DNA of 64,000 bases, taken from Vitis vinifera (Eukaryota; Streptophyta; Magnoliopsida; Vitales; Vitaceae). Where the stretch lies: contig NC_081819.1 in the NCBI RefSeq assembly GCF_030704535.1, positions 22,540,001-22,604,000 of the forward strand. Direction: 5' to 3'. Positions 29,059-40,300 of the stretch are shown here, one piece after another (position 1 is the first letter of the stretch; every line of letters starts with the position of its first letter). A program made the position numbers and the translations under genes. The notes below the pieces were generated by a model that was given only the letters and a program-made list of their open reading frames with translations, had not been told where the DNA came from and made no database searches.

Positions 29059-30975
29059 TTACTGTGCTTCAATCATACTATAGCCCATTTCCTTCTTTAA
29101 TCCCTTCTCATCTACCAATTTTCTCAGCCTCTCCACATCTCCCCATCTACCCTGTTCTGCATATAAGTTTGACAAGATCACATAATAGCTAGTATTTTGT
29201 GGGTCCAAGCCAATAAGCCGTTCAGCCACAAGCTCAGCGATCTCAATAGACCCATGAGTTGATCTACAACCTGCAAGGAGAGCCCCCCAAATTCTTTTAT
29301 CAGGTTCCATTGGCATTTTATTCACAAATTGAAGAGCCCCTTCAATATTTCCCCTACGGCTAATCAAATCCACCATGCAGGCATAGTGGGGCAATTTTGG
29401 AATAATACCATACTTTTGTTCCATGGAAGAAAAACAGCTCCAACCTTCATGTTCTAGTCCACAGTGACTACAAGCCGATAGAACAGAAATGAAAACAACC
29501 TCATTAGGCTTTACCCCACAAGCTAACATGTTCGAGAAAGTCTCAAGAGCCTCATCTCCGCAACCATTTAATCCATAGCCATTAATCATTGAACTCCAAC
29601 AAACGAGGTCTTTGGTCGGAATTTCATTGAAAATAGCTCTTCCTTGATTTATTCTCCCAAATTTGCAGTATAAATCAATCAATGCTGATGATAAAAATGC
29701 GTTGGACAAGTACCCTGCTTTAGTTGCGTGAGCCTGAATGCTTTCCCCAAGCTCTTGAGCTCCTATTAAAGAACATGCTTGTAGTAAACTAACAAAAGTA
29801 ATCTCATTAGGCCGCTCATCAGTTGATTGCATCTGTTTGAATGTTTCCAAAGCATTATAAGGATGCCTACTATGAGCATGCACTGAGATCATTGCACTCC
29901 AGGAAATGTAATCCTTTTTATTGAGCTGATCAAATACAATTATAGCTGACTCCAACTCACCAAATTTAGCATACATTTGGAGAAGTGCTGTTCCAATGGA
30001 AACAAAAGCCAAAAGCCCATTTTTCAGTAGGAAGCCATGAAAAGCTATTCCAAATTTATGCTCATCTGCTTGTATTATTGCCACAATCAAATCCTGCACA
30101 ATTGTTTCATCTGCCCCAAAGCAAGAAAATTGCATCCTGGAGAAAGCTTTAAATGCTTCTCTTGGACAATCATTTTCAATACACCCACGAATTATAGTTG
30201 TCCACGATATCAAATCCTTCTCCAATATCTGATCAAAAACTAGCATTGATGCCTTGAAATTCCTACATTTTGCATACATGTCCACCAGTGAGTTGTGCAC
30301 ATTTGTTAGAGGATGAAACATCTTCTTTATCGAAAACCCATGTATCTCTTTCCCAAACAACAAAGCACCAACATTGGCACAAGCTGGCAGGATACTTACA
30401 ATGCTTACATGGTTTGGTTCGACACCATCATATTGCATTGCTCGGAAAATCTCGAAGGCTTCCCCATATTGCCCACTCTTCACACATGCTGAAACCATTG
30501 CACTCCACAACACCAGGTCCTTAATGGGTGTTTGGTTGAAAATTTTCCAAACAATCCCCATATCATAATCAGAGTAAAATCCAATAAGGGCTGTTGCAAC
30601 TGAGACTTCTGACTCAAACCCCAGTTTGATCACTGACCCACATATCACCCTCATCATATCTTCCAAACCCAACCCACTAATAGCCCGTATTACACTCAGT
30701 ACTGTCACATGGTTGGGCCTCTGCTCGGTCATGAGCATCATTTTGAACAACCCCACTGCCAATTCAGATTGATTTTGCTTCACCAAACTGGAAATTTTCG
30801 ATGTCCAAGATATTACATTATCTTTTTCACCATGGAATTCAACCGGCTCTTCGTAGTATGCATAAGTATTGAACATACTCCTGTAATATAAACTATACGC
30901 TGAGTTTCGGATAAAAACATTTCTTTGGGTAATTTCTTCGAACACCTTGTATGCATTTCGAAAAGGGGAGCGCAT
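29059..30975 (-). CDS. PLS-class pentatricopeptide repeat protein with E domain
   Basis: An intronless frame of 638 residues. PPR proteins bind organellar RNA; PLS proteins with an E domain are usually C-to-U editing factors in mitochondria or plastids. Repeats run from about residue 60 to 540, with typical pieces such as DVISWTSKIS-like, VSVATALIGFYSDYD, DLVLWSAMVSACVKSGQYGE, VHNSLVDMYAKC, ISWTTIIRGC, FLSSALIDLYCKFGRINQG and GVKPNEVVFISVLSACSHCG. The E region follows (WGALLAGCRSTHG, YYVILSNLYAEQGRWGDVER, LKKEMGYSMIEAQ). There is no DYW domain, so any editing would need a DYW partner in trans. The ATG at 30975 was chosen because the frame opens 20 codons earlier only at a TTG. MRSPFRNAYK could start an organelle-targeting peptide. 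The protein is shorter at the N-terminus than many relatives. Confidence 0.9.
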   Translation of the reverse strand: MRSPFRNAYKVFEEITQRNVFIRNSAYSLYYRSMFNTYAYYEEPVEFHGEKDNVISWTSKISSLVKQNQSELAVGLFKMMLMTEQRPNHVTVLSVIRAISGLGLEDMMRVICGSVIKLGFESEVSVATALIGFYSDYDMGIVWKIFNQTPIKDLVLWSAMVSACVKSGQYGEAFEIFRAMQYDGVEPNHVSIVSILPACANVGALLFGKEIHGFSIKKMFHPLTNVHNSLVDMYAKCRNFKASMLVFDQILEKDLISWTTIIRGCIENDCPREAFKAFSRMQFSCFGADETIVQDLIVAIIQADEHKFGIAFHGFLLKNGLLAFVSIGTALLQMYAKFGELESAIIVFDQLNKKDYISWSAMISVHAHSRHPYNALETFKQMQSTDERPNEITFVSLLQACSLIGAQELGESIQAHATKAGYLSNAFLSSALIDLYCKFGRINQGRAIFNEIPTKDLVCWSSMINGYGLNGCGDEALETFSNMLACGVKPNEVVFISVLSACSHCGLEHEGWSCFSSMEQKYGIIPKLPHYACMVDLISRRGNIEGALQFVNKMPMEPDKRIWGALLAGCRSTHGSIEIAELVAERLIGLDPQNTSYYVILSNLYAEQGRWGDVERLRKLVDEKGLKKEMGYSMIEAQ

Positions 30976-31189
30976 TATAGATCTTGTGATGGCTTCAGAT
31001 GTGAAGATTTGATTTTTTTTTTTTGTTTTTTTCAAAGACTTGAGAAGAAAAAAGATTCGAACGTCGTGGCTTGAGGGTGGCGCGTGTGGTTGAAATGCTG
31101 TGAAGGTAAAAGATTAAGAGCGAGTCAGCTTGGGAGGACGGAAAGATCAACTAAAAGGGTAATTTCAAAAAAGAGAAAAAGGAAAACTG

Positions 31190-31203
31190 AAACGACGCCG
31201 TTT
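31190..31203. promoter_or_regulatory. AAACGACGCCGTTT palindrome-like motif upstream of the PPR gene
   Basis: A near-palindromic ACGACG/CGTCGT-type motif about 215 bases upstream of the PPR ATG. A perfect relative (AACGACGTCGTT) occurs at 45345. Similar motifs are reported from plant housekeeping promoters. Function here is inferred from position only. Confidence 0.35.
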
Positions 31204-32306
31204 GAACCAACAACTCCGTTTTGACCGGCCCATTGATCCCAGCCCTAGTTCAAGCCTGCTTAAAAATTTTGGGTCTAAGCTGGTTGGATCCAATCCCAGC
31301 TGGATCATTCTAGGGCAAAACTGGGTTGATTTTTTCAATCCAAGCCCAATTATGGATGGGCCCATGTAGAGTCCAATAGTTGTCCCATCAAAACCCAAAA
31401 AAAAAAAATGGAAAATTTGACATATTATAAGTTGGGCCGAGAGTTAAATTCGCAGGTAAAAGTAAAACAGCATGCCCAAAGCCCAGTTCAATTACTTGCC
31501 CAACTGTAGCTTATATAAAACAGCATGGTTTTAATTAACAATGTCTAGTAAATAGCCAAAGCTTATTATTTAAAACTATTCTCTATTTAATTCTATTTTT
31601 AAAAAATATTTCTAAATAATAACTAGCACTATAAATAAATAAATATATAAATTGTAAATCTAAAAACTATTTTCAAATTTTCAAAAATCCTTTTTTTTTT
31701 TTTTTTCATAAATCACATGGTGAAACAAGCTCTAATGATATTTTTATTTTTTTACCTAGTTTAGGTAATAAGAATGTTGAGAATAGAGATGACAATTGGG
31801 TTTTCAAACATGATGTATTTAGTAATTGTATCTTATTTATTTAATGTTTGATGTATTTAGTAATTGTATCTGATTTCTTTAAAATGAATATGATCGGTTT
31901 ATTATATAGACACTACAACAAAATCCATACAACCCACTTAATAAATAAATTGAATTGGACCGAGTTGAAAATATATTAAATTAATATAAAATTACACGAA
32001 ACAAATAGTAATAATTCACCTAATATGATTATTACTTGTTTAATTTATTCAAAACTTTAAATTTACATTAATCATAAGATAGCTTATTTATCAAAATGAT
32101 TTATAAAAAACATAATAAAATCATTATGATTTATTAATAGAATCTTATTTGAAAAAAAAAAAGCTTAAAATCTACAATTTCATAAGGGGTTATATTTGAG
32201 TTAAATCATAAATCCATAATTAAGTCAATTATGTCAAAAACAAGTCATGGTCAAAAGTCCATTTCAAAAGTAGTGACTCATTTAATAAACAGATTAAACG
32301 AGTCTA

Positions 32307-32712
32307 CATGAATTATGATGCCAACACAATCAATTTCAACCTAAATTAAATAATTTCGTGTCATTTTTGAGTTATTGGCTCTAAAGCAAGATTATCTGTA
32401 CATAGAAAAAAAAAATGGTGCATAAAGAAAGAAATCAATTGTTGTGACATCTAGAGGTGGTTAGGGGTAAAAACTTGCAATTAAGGCATCAAAGCATCAA
32501 AAGGGTTCACATGAATTATGATGCCAACACAATCAACCTTAACCTAAATTTGCTAATTTCATGTCATTTTCGAGTTATTGGCTCCAAATCAGGATTAGAT
32601 ATTGCGATGTAGAAAAAAGAAAAAATTAAAAAGGGTGCGTAAAGAAAGAAAGCAATTGTTGTGACATCTAGAGGTGGAGATGGCTAAAGACTTGGAATTA
32701 AGGCATCAAACA
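32307..32712. repeat. 203-bp tandem duplication
   Basis: Two head-to-tail copies (32307-32509 and 32510-32712) share CATGAATTATGATGCCAACA, GAGTTATTGGCTC and TTGTTGTGACATCTAGAGGT at the same offset, with scattered differences. Non-coding. Confidence 0.8.
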
Positions 32713-33248
32713 CCACTAATAGTGGTTGTAGTGGTAGTATATAGTAGTAGCACTAGAGCACTAATATGTTAGACAAAATAACGTTCACATCAGCTTGGTC
32801 TACTACTTTAAAGGCAATTGTAATGAAATTGACTGATGAAATGGTTCAATAATTCAGTTGTCTGCTTTTGATTTTATCTTAGTTTTTAAATCCACAATGA
32901 ATCCATGGAAAGGAAATGACTCCAAATGATATGGATCAATGAATGGACTTACTGTGAACCCCACTCTATGAAGACCCATATGTGGTGTCAGCTTTCTAGT
33001 TGATAAAAGGGCGAATATGCACTTGGATTTTTTCATAAGATCCAACCTGGGGTCAGGCTAATTGATATTATATTTTAAAATTATAGTGAATTATTAGATT
33101 CATGATGGATGATATCTAGAATAGACTGTCACAAATGATAATGGACTCTAAGCTTGATGTGAGAGTTTGAGTGTGAGCTAAACAACATGTTTGTATAAAG
33201 GGTAATTTTAAGATCTCACATCAATAAAAGGGGATTTTTTTTTTGACA

Positions 33249-33274
33249 ATATATATATATATATATATATATAT
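33249..33274. repeat. (AT)n microsatellite
   Basis: Uninterrupted AT dinucleotides, about 13 units. Confidence 0.9.
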
Positions 33275-33367
33275 GTTATAAGCTACTTTACAATGAATTT
33301 TTCTTTAACTCCGTAAACATGTTTTTTAAAGTTTGAGAATCTGTACAACTTATAGTAGACAATATTA

Positions 33368-33698
33368 AGAGAAGAATCTATTGGATTTAGAATAAATAAT
33401 ATTTAGTGGGCAATATTAAGAGAAAAATTTATTATTAGACTTAGGAAAGACAATATTTACGAGGAACAGAGTTGGGAAAGGTATTTAAACCAAAAAGTTT
33501 TCGAGATCCTATATACTCAATAACCAAGTATTAGAGAAGAATTTATTGGGTTCAAGATAAATTATATTTAAGTCGATAATATTAAGAGAAGAGTCTATTA
33601 TTGGGCTTAGGATATATAATATTTATGAGGGACAAAGTTGGAAAAGGTATTTAAATCAAAAAGTTTTCGAGATCCTACATACTCAATAACCAAGCACT
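33368..33698. repeat. 165-bp tandem duplication
   Basis: Copies at about 33368-33532 and 33533-33698 share AAAAAGTTTTCGAGATCCTA and ACTCAATAACCAAG at a constant spacing of about 165. Each contains an inner repeat around AATATTAAGAGAA. Non-coding. Confidence 0.8.
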
Positions 33699-34575
33699 AG
33701 TGTTGGTCCTACTCTTAGGCCCTATTTAGTTAGATTTCCGAGAAATAAAAGCTTCTATATTTATTTGGCTAATTTTACTCAAAAAGCTTATGACTTAAAA
33801 AAAAAGAAAAAAAGAAAAAAAAAAAAAAAACCTTAATATGCAAGTCAAACAAACATTACATCTAAAAAATTCTATTTCAAACTTAAGCAAGACATTTTTT
33901 TTTCATATTTAATAGAACCTTTATAATATTAATCTTGCCTTTTAAAATTTTAACTTTGAAATTAAAGCCAAAAAAAGAAAATTATCCCAAACGAAACCTT
34001 ATTTTAAAGAATCTAAACTAAAAAATTTTGTGATTAGAAGTATATAACAAAGAAAATAGTAAGTTATTGTAGTGGTACCTAAAAAACAAAATATTCAAAC
34101 CATTGAATGTGTATAGTGAAATTTAGGTCACCGAATATACAAATGAATGAAACCAATGTACAAATATACAAATATACAAATAAATGATATTATGGTAAAT
34201 GAAAATTAAAATGTATAGTTAGTATCTCCAGGTTGAAAATTTCTTTTTGATACCTATCAAAAAGTACAGTTTGTAGTGTAGCCAGACTTGTATAACAAAC
34301 TCAAATGCTAAGATGCCTCCTTGCAACCAGCTTGGTCCTGCTCCATTCAACGTCAAATTAACAAATACAAGTGTCTTCTTGTTTGCTTTCTCAACATAAA
34401 CAACCAAAAATCATCTTTATGATGCAGATGCACCCTTCCTCAATGGCTGTACATAATCAGTAGAGTAGTCTTCTTTTTCTTCTCCTTGTAACAGACCTAC
34501 CCACCTATTTAACAGACCTACCTTTGTGGGACAAACCCTACATCTCTTCTGTAGCTAATTTTCTTCCAAGTAATC

Positions 34576-35650
34576 ATGTCTGAATCTGATCAAAATTCTG
34601 TAGAACTGCCTGTTCTTGATATCTCTCAGCCCTTACAACCTGCTTCTCTACTGTCTCTTGCTGAAGCTTGTAAAGAATGGGGTTTTTTCCACATAACCAG
34701 TCATGGAATCACCAAAGATCTTTACGGCAGACTGTGTTTACTTTCCAAGAGCCTCTTCAGCCTCCCTTCTGACACCAAACTGAAGCTGGGTCCTTTCTCT
34801 TCTCTGAAAACTTACACTCCTCATTTTATAGCTTCTCCTTTCTTTGAGAGCCTCAGGGTTTCTGGACCAGATTTCTTTGTTTCTGCTCAGAGTTCTGCAG
34901 ATGTTCTCTTTGACAAACAGAATTCTGAATTCAGGTACTGTCCCTTTGTGTTTTTATTATGCTGGTTAATTTCTCTTCACATTTGGTTGGGATTTTCCTT
35001 CACTGGTTTGCTCTTTTGACAGTGAGGTACTGCAAGAGTACGGGAAGAAGATGACAGAGTTGTCAAAGAGGATCATGGAGATTGTGCTGATGAGCTTGGG
35101 TGAAGGTTTTGTGAAGAAATACTATGAAGCAGAATTCAATGGATGTCATGGATACTTGAGGATAATAAACTACTCACCCCCAGATGATTTCAAAGAAGAG
35201 GTTGAGGGGCTTGGTATGCATACTGATATGAGCTGTGTGACAGTAGTCTACCCAGATGAGATAGGGGGCCTGCAGGTGAGATCAAGGGAGGGGAAGTGGA
35301 TGGACATAAGCCCATGTGAGGGTACCCTGGTGGTGAACATAGGAGACATGTTGCAGGCTTGGAGCAATGGAAAACTAAGGTCATCAGAACATCGAGTTGT
35401 TTTGAAGAAACCAGTGAACCGGTTTTCTCTGGCTTTCTTCTGGTGTTTTGAAGATGAGAAGGTGATCTTGGCTCCTGATGAAGTTATAGGAGAAGGAAAC
35501 ACAAGAATGTACAAGCCATTTGTTTGCTTGGATTATGTGAAATTCAGAGAGAGTAGTGAGAAAGGGAAGTTTGAGAAAGTTGGCTTCACTGTTAAAGATT
35601 TTGCAGGCATCAATATCACCAGAACACACCCACCAGAAAACCTAAGTTGA
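34576..35650 (+). CDS. 2-oxoglutarate/Fe(II)-dependent dioxygenase (gibberellin 20-oxidase-like)
   Basis: Exons 34576-34934 and 35023-35650 join (AG at the donor plus T) into 328 residues. The N-terminal DIOX_N part reads ELPVLDISQ and ACKEWGFFHITSHGI. The catalytic DSBH domain shows the iron ligands H186 and D188 (GMHTDMS) and H243 (SSEHRVV), plus the 2-oxoglutarate-binding R253-x-S255 (NRFSLAFF). The enzyme is therefore expected to be active. Reaction type: oxidative decarboxylation of 2-oxoglutarate coupled to hydroxylation of a small molecule, in the cytosol. The sequence recalls the group annotated as gibberellin 20-oxidase-like, but LPWKET and other GA20ox signatures are not seen, so the substrate should be treated as unknown. 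ATG 34576 follows a clean leader and matches the family's N-terminus. Confidence 0.85.
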
Positions 35651-37347
35651 AGAAGCTGTTCCCAGTTGATAACTTTTCTGCAGTATCCCTTCATTTGTGG
35701 TTATGAAATAAGCTATTGGAAGTAAGATTGATGCTTCTTGTAGGGTTCTTGTTCTTGTGATATTGAAAAAAATAAGATGAATGTTGTATTTTCAGTTGAA
35801 AATTTGACACCATACTTGGTTAGGGGAAAATACTTAAAAAAAAAAAGAAAAAAAAAAAAAAGGTAAAGAACATGATTCTCATGTTTGATTTATCATGTTA
35901 GAAAAGGTTTCAATTAAAAGGATCACATAATCCCTAATTTGTAAATTTAACCTTCATTTTTTTAGCCTAAAACATACTTTTTTTGACAAAACGTTTTCAC
36001 TTTTTTCTTGTAAAAATAGTTTTTTCTTTTAAAACTTACATGTAAATAATCAAAACAACAGTTATATAAAAAATAAGTTACTTTTCAAATTCAAATTCGG
36101 AGAAATGTTAGATTTACAAATATGGTCTTTTTAACTAATTATTTAAAAAAGAAGGAAAAGAAATCAAATATACTTAAACCACATTTGGTTTCTAAGCATT
36201 AAGAAAAGCTAAAAAAATAAAGATAAATGATTTTCTCATATTTGGATATGCAATGAGAAAAAGTGAGGAAAAAATTATTATCCAAAAAAGTGTATTTTTC
36301 AGTGATAAATTTCTTTCCCTCGACATTTTTTATACTAAACATGAAAAAACATTTACCAAATTTTCCCTTCCTTTTACTTTCCCCTTAAATTTTTCAAAAA
36401 CCTTGATAACCAAACTTAACCTTAAAACTAGTTAGAAATTTATTTATTTTTAAATTATTTAATCTTTATATAAACTGAAATAGGTTTTAAAAGGTATATA
36501 AAAATTAATTATTTAAAATTTAGTTTTTATTTTTTATTTTACTTTTTCTTTTTCACTATTTTCTTTCCTTCTCATTTTCCATCAAATTTACCACCAACCA
36601 GCAAGAGAAAAAAAAAAAAAGAAGCGATGTTGGGTTAGTTGGGTTTGGAGAGGTTTGACCTGTTGGAAGTTAATGGCACAAAAAAATAGTTGTATGGTGG
36701 GAGCTCAACCTCCAACTTGTCCACTAAATCATTAGAATGAACTCTTGTAGAAAGTTCACAGCCAACTCTACAAGCCTGAAACTTCATATGAGTGCTTCAA
36801 AGAATATCTCTTGGATCATACAATAATGAAAATTCTAGAGAAAGAAAGTAAACCCCACCAATAATAAGAAGTGTTCATGTGCATTAAGTAGAGAATCAAA
36901 AGAGTAGGGTCTAAGAGATTAAAGGTGATGCTGCTTTCGTCAACATCTTTTGTTGCTTGAAAAACAAATGGGAACAATGTTTAATAATGGATGAAGTTGG
37001 CAAATTGGTAGTGGTCTAGGAAGCATTTTTCATAAAAAAAAAAACCATTCCTAACTTAATCATTAATTTGCCATGTATAATTCGATTATGTGATCATGAT
37101 TAAGCCACAAAGGTTTCCTTAGGAATCTTAATCACAATATTGGTCAAATAATCCACTACTAGTTGCTAATTCATCTAACAATCAGTACAAACTAACCGAA
37201 AATGAAGACTAAGAAGGTTTATTGAAATGGGATTCAGACATGAGAGGACAGTAGATAAATTTACACAACATATTCAAGAAGCTAAAGTTAACAACATACC
37301 CAGAGAAATTCTACAATGGAAGTGGATAATAGGACTCCATCTTGTGA
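35651..37347. other. Intergenic DNA, 3' flanks of the dioxygenase and the bHLH gene
   Basis: The genes converge here. About 36178-36425 has a TTTGGTT start and a GATAACCAAACTTAACC end, like the MITE-like family, followed by A/T-rich DNA typical of its interior. The stretch 36640-37260 is less repetitive but shows no coding frame. Confidence 0.4.
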
Positions 37348-40300
37348 TCAGCATTTGCTTGTTATCCTCCATAGTGCCTGTTTGATCATCCCTGCTGATG
37401 CCACTGCTCGTCCTCGAAACTGGAACCAAATGATAAAGAGACAAACATCACATGAACATTGAGGATGAAACTTCAAGAAAGAGTATGGAAGTTATTCTTT
37501 ATTGAGGTTAGATCAGATAGCATACTGATAAAACTAAGTTACGAACAAATGAAGGGAAAAAGTCATAGAAATCTGCCTGTACAGACCTTGGATTTAAGTG
37601 TTAAAGTGAGAAAACCGTCATGGTTTGATGATTGAACTGAGTGACAATCCAAGTGGAGGTTGTTTATGGCATCCATGATATCAAGCAATAAGTATTCTCT
37701 CCAAGGGCATCTCATCTCAATGAGTACCTCCTGCTCATTTATGCGGACTTTCATGTCTGATGATGGCAGGCTGTCTTTAGGAATGATTTCATTGATTTCC
37801 AGGTCAGTTTCATCAATGTCACAAGCCTTCCTCTTGTTTATCCACAGCTTCTTTCCATCATCAATCATTTTGTCATCATAATTGTCTGATGTCTGTTCTA
37901 CCATATCCAGGTATTTCTGTCTAGCTCTTGCTTCCAGCTCTGTCTGCAAGTCCATACTAGTTTCCAACTCTTCTACTCTTGCCTCAAGCTTTTTCAGGTA
38001 CTCTATTGTGTCACCGAGAATTGATACTTCATCGATCTGCATAAATGTGAAACTTAGGAGTTAATATTGAATTTGGGATTTTACAATACCCAACACTAAG
38101 CCTAAAAGAAACATGACTTCACATGACATGAATGCTAAACATAATTTCCAATGAATGGTAATTGAATTACCTTGTTGATAGAAGGAACCATTGACCTGAG
38201 AACCAGAAACTTCTCTTTCTCTCTTTTTTTATCTGATAAAGCATGTTGCTTGCAGATGCCATCACTTCCAGATTTCCAAAGCCCATCTCTTCCAGCATTT
38301 TCTTTTTGGGACTTGAAACCGCAACCACCATGCATCAAGGGGACCGTAAACAAGATCTTCTTTAATATTCTTTGTTGTGTTTGTGGCTTTTGGGCATCAA
38401 GCATTCCTCCTTTCTTCCAGGTTATAAAGCTAGATTTGATATCATAACAGCGAAAACATGAATTTCCAATCAACGGGTGTGACTTCCTGAGAACAGTAGA
38501 AATAGTTCTTCTGTAGTGCAAATCATCATCAGCTCCAAGATCCAAGGAGCTAAATTTTGTGTCATTGCATTCTTGAAGGTCTTTCAGTCGAACATTGTTT
38601 ACATTTTCACCCTTGGGGGAAGAGTGAATCCTTTCTTGGTTCACAAAAGCTTGTGATATACAGTCACTAGAATCCATGGAACCTTGAACACCATTGCTGA
38701 AATCATCGTCCACGAAATGCCAACTCTGAACTTGGGAAGCACCTCCATTAATACCTTCAAGCATGAAGGAGTCCTCTGTCTGGTGATCATCCTCACAACC
38801 ATTTGAACAGTCATCAGGAGAACCAATGTTATGTTCTTCATGGATGTTTCCGTGCAATTCACTCATCCCCTCCTGTTCGAACTTGATTTCTTCAGTGGCG
38901 GGGTACAATTTCTCCAAAGCCATGGTCTCAACTATATCATGATCAACCTTGGCACACATGCGGTCTTTATCATCATCAGTGTTACAAGGAACAAAGGAAG
39001 ATTTCTCAGAGCAGATAGGCTTTGAAAGCTCGAGTAAACAAGCTTTGATATGTTGAATGAGACTAGGATCCTCTGGGACCTTGAGTTGACAATCCCCAAG
39101 ACAAAAACACAGAGAAGAGTTGTTTAGCAGCAGAATCTCATATAGCAAACAGAAGAGATTGGTAATCAAGCACTTGAAAAGAGGTTACCAGCTCTGTAAC
39201 GCCTAGCTCAATCACACCCCCCATATGAGGAAAACATACCACTGTCTGGAGAAAAGGGAAAAAAAGAGAGAGACATTATGAATAGCATTTTGTGTTTTCA
39301 TAATAGAAGTATAGGTGCAGGCATCAGAATTCAATGCAGGCACAAGGAGTTGGAGATTTCACAAATGCCAAACAAGTAAAAGAGCGAAGCTATAGTAATA
39401 TGATATGCAATTTTCCTAATAAGTCATTAGATGTATGTTTGTTTTCTGTAGTCAGTTTTCATTTCTACTTACCCAACTTGCTTAGATACATTTCTATGAG
39501 TACCGCTTTGCAAACAGAAATCAGAGTAGACGTTGGAAATAGGCCCATTATACTTGCAAGGTATAGAACATTATTTTCTCTGGATATGTTTTCTTTTAGG
39601 TTTCGTGCATTCTAATATTTGAATAAATTCTGTTTTTGCCACTCATTAGCAAATTGTTAGTGTAAAATTTGATGTAGCATGGGGCATAGACTGGGTTGTA
39701 GGATGAATATTACATCTCTAAACCCAGCCTAAACTGAAGTTTAGGCTTTAAGATTTGAGCAAACCACTATAGCATTGTGTTGGTTGCCAAGGCTTAGGCC
39801 GGCCAAACCCATTGGCATGTATAACTACGATCATATGGTTCTTGACCATCAGAGAGATAAATGTACCTGAATAGACGCGCTCTGAGGGCAATGGTTGATG
39901 TCCGGTCATTTAAAAACAACAGAGAAATTCAGAAAGTTAGCTTTCTAGTTGCTTGTAAAATAACTTGGCCATAAAACTGAGAATGGCCTCAAAATTTGGG
40001 ATACATGTCAGCCAAAGAAACCAACCTTCGCTAGCAAAGACCGAGAGAAAACTTTGCTATCCGCATATTGAGCATCACAAAGCCAGATGGATTGACCATT
40101 TGCTAGTGCTCTTCCTGGCAAACTATGCAACAATGAGAAGAATTGTCATAAAACCATCTAATGAAACATATACCCCAATGAAATTGATGAAGAAAATTAT
40201 ACAGAAATGGAAGAAAAAGAAAAGAACTCATACAAGATATATGGATGTGACACAAAATCTATAGTTCAATTATGAAACTGAAATTTCACCCTTTGCATTA

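Larger units (their letters stand above)
30976..34575. other. Intergenic DNA with two local tandem duplications and an AT microsatellite
   Basis: The PPR leader lies at the left. The rest is A/T-rich, with a 203-bp duplication (32307-32712), a 165-bp duplication (33368-33698) and (AT)n at 33249-33274. Around 31770-32350 the text resembles old dispersed repeats. The promoter of the dioxygenase is at the right. No gene was recognised. Confidence 0.45.

Noticed and set aside
30976-31035. Upstream extension of the PPR frame (MKKTKKKNQ...)
   Set aside because: It begins at TTG, not ATG; the first in-frame ATG is 30975.
35190-35629. Three minus-strand frames over the dioxygenase
   Set aside because: Shadows of the coding exon.
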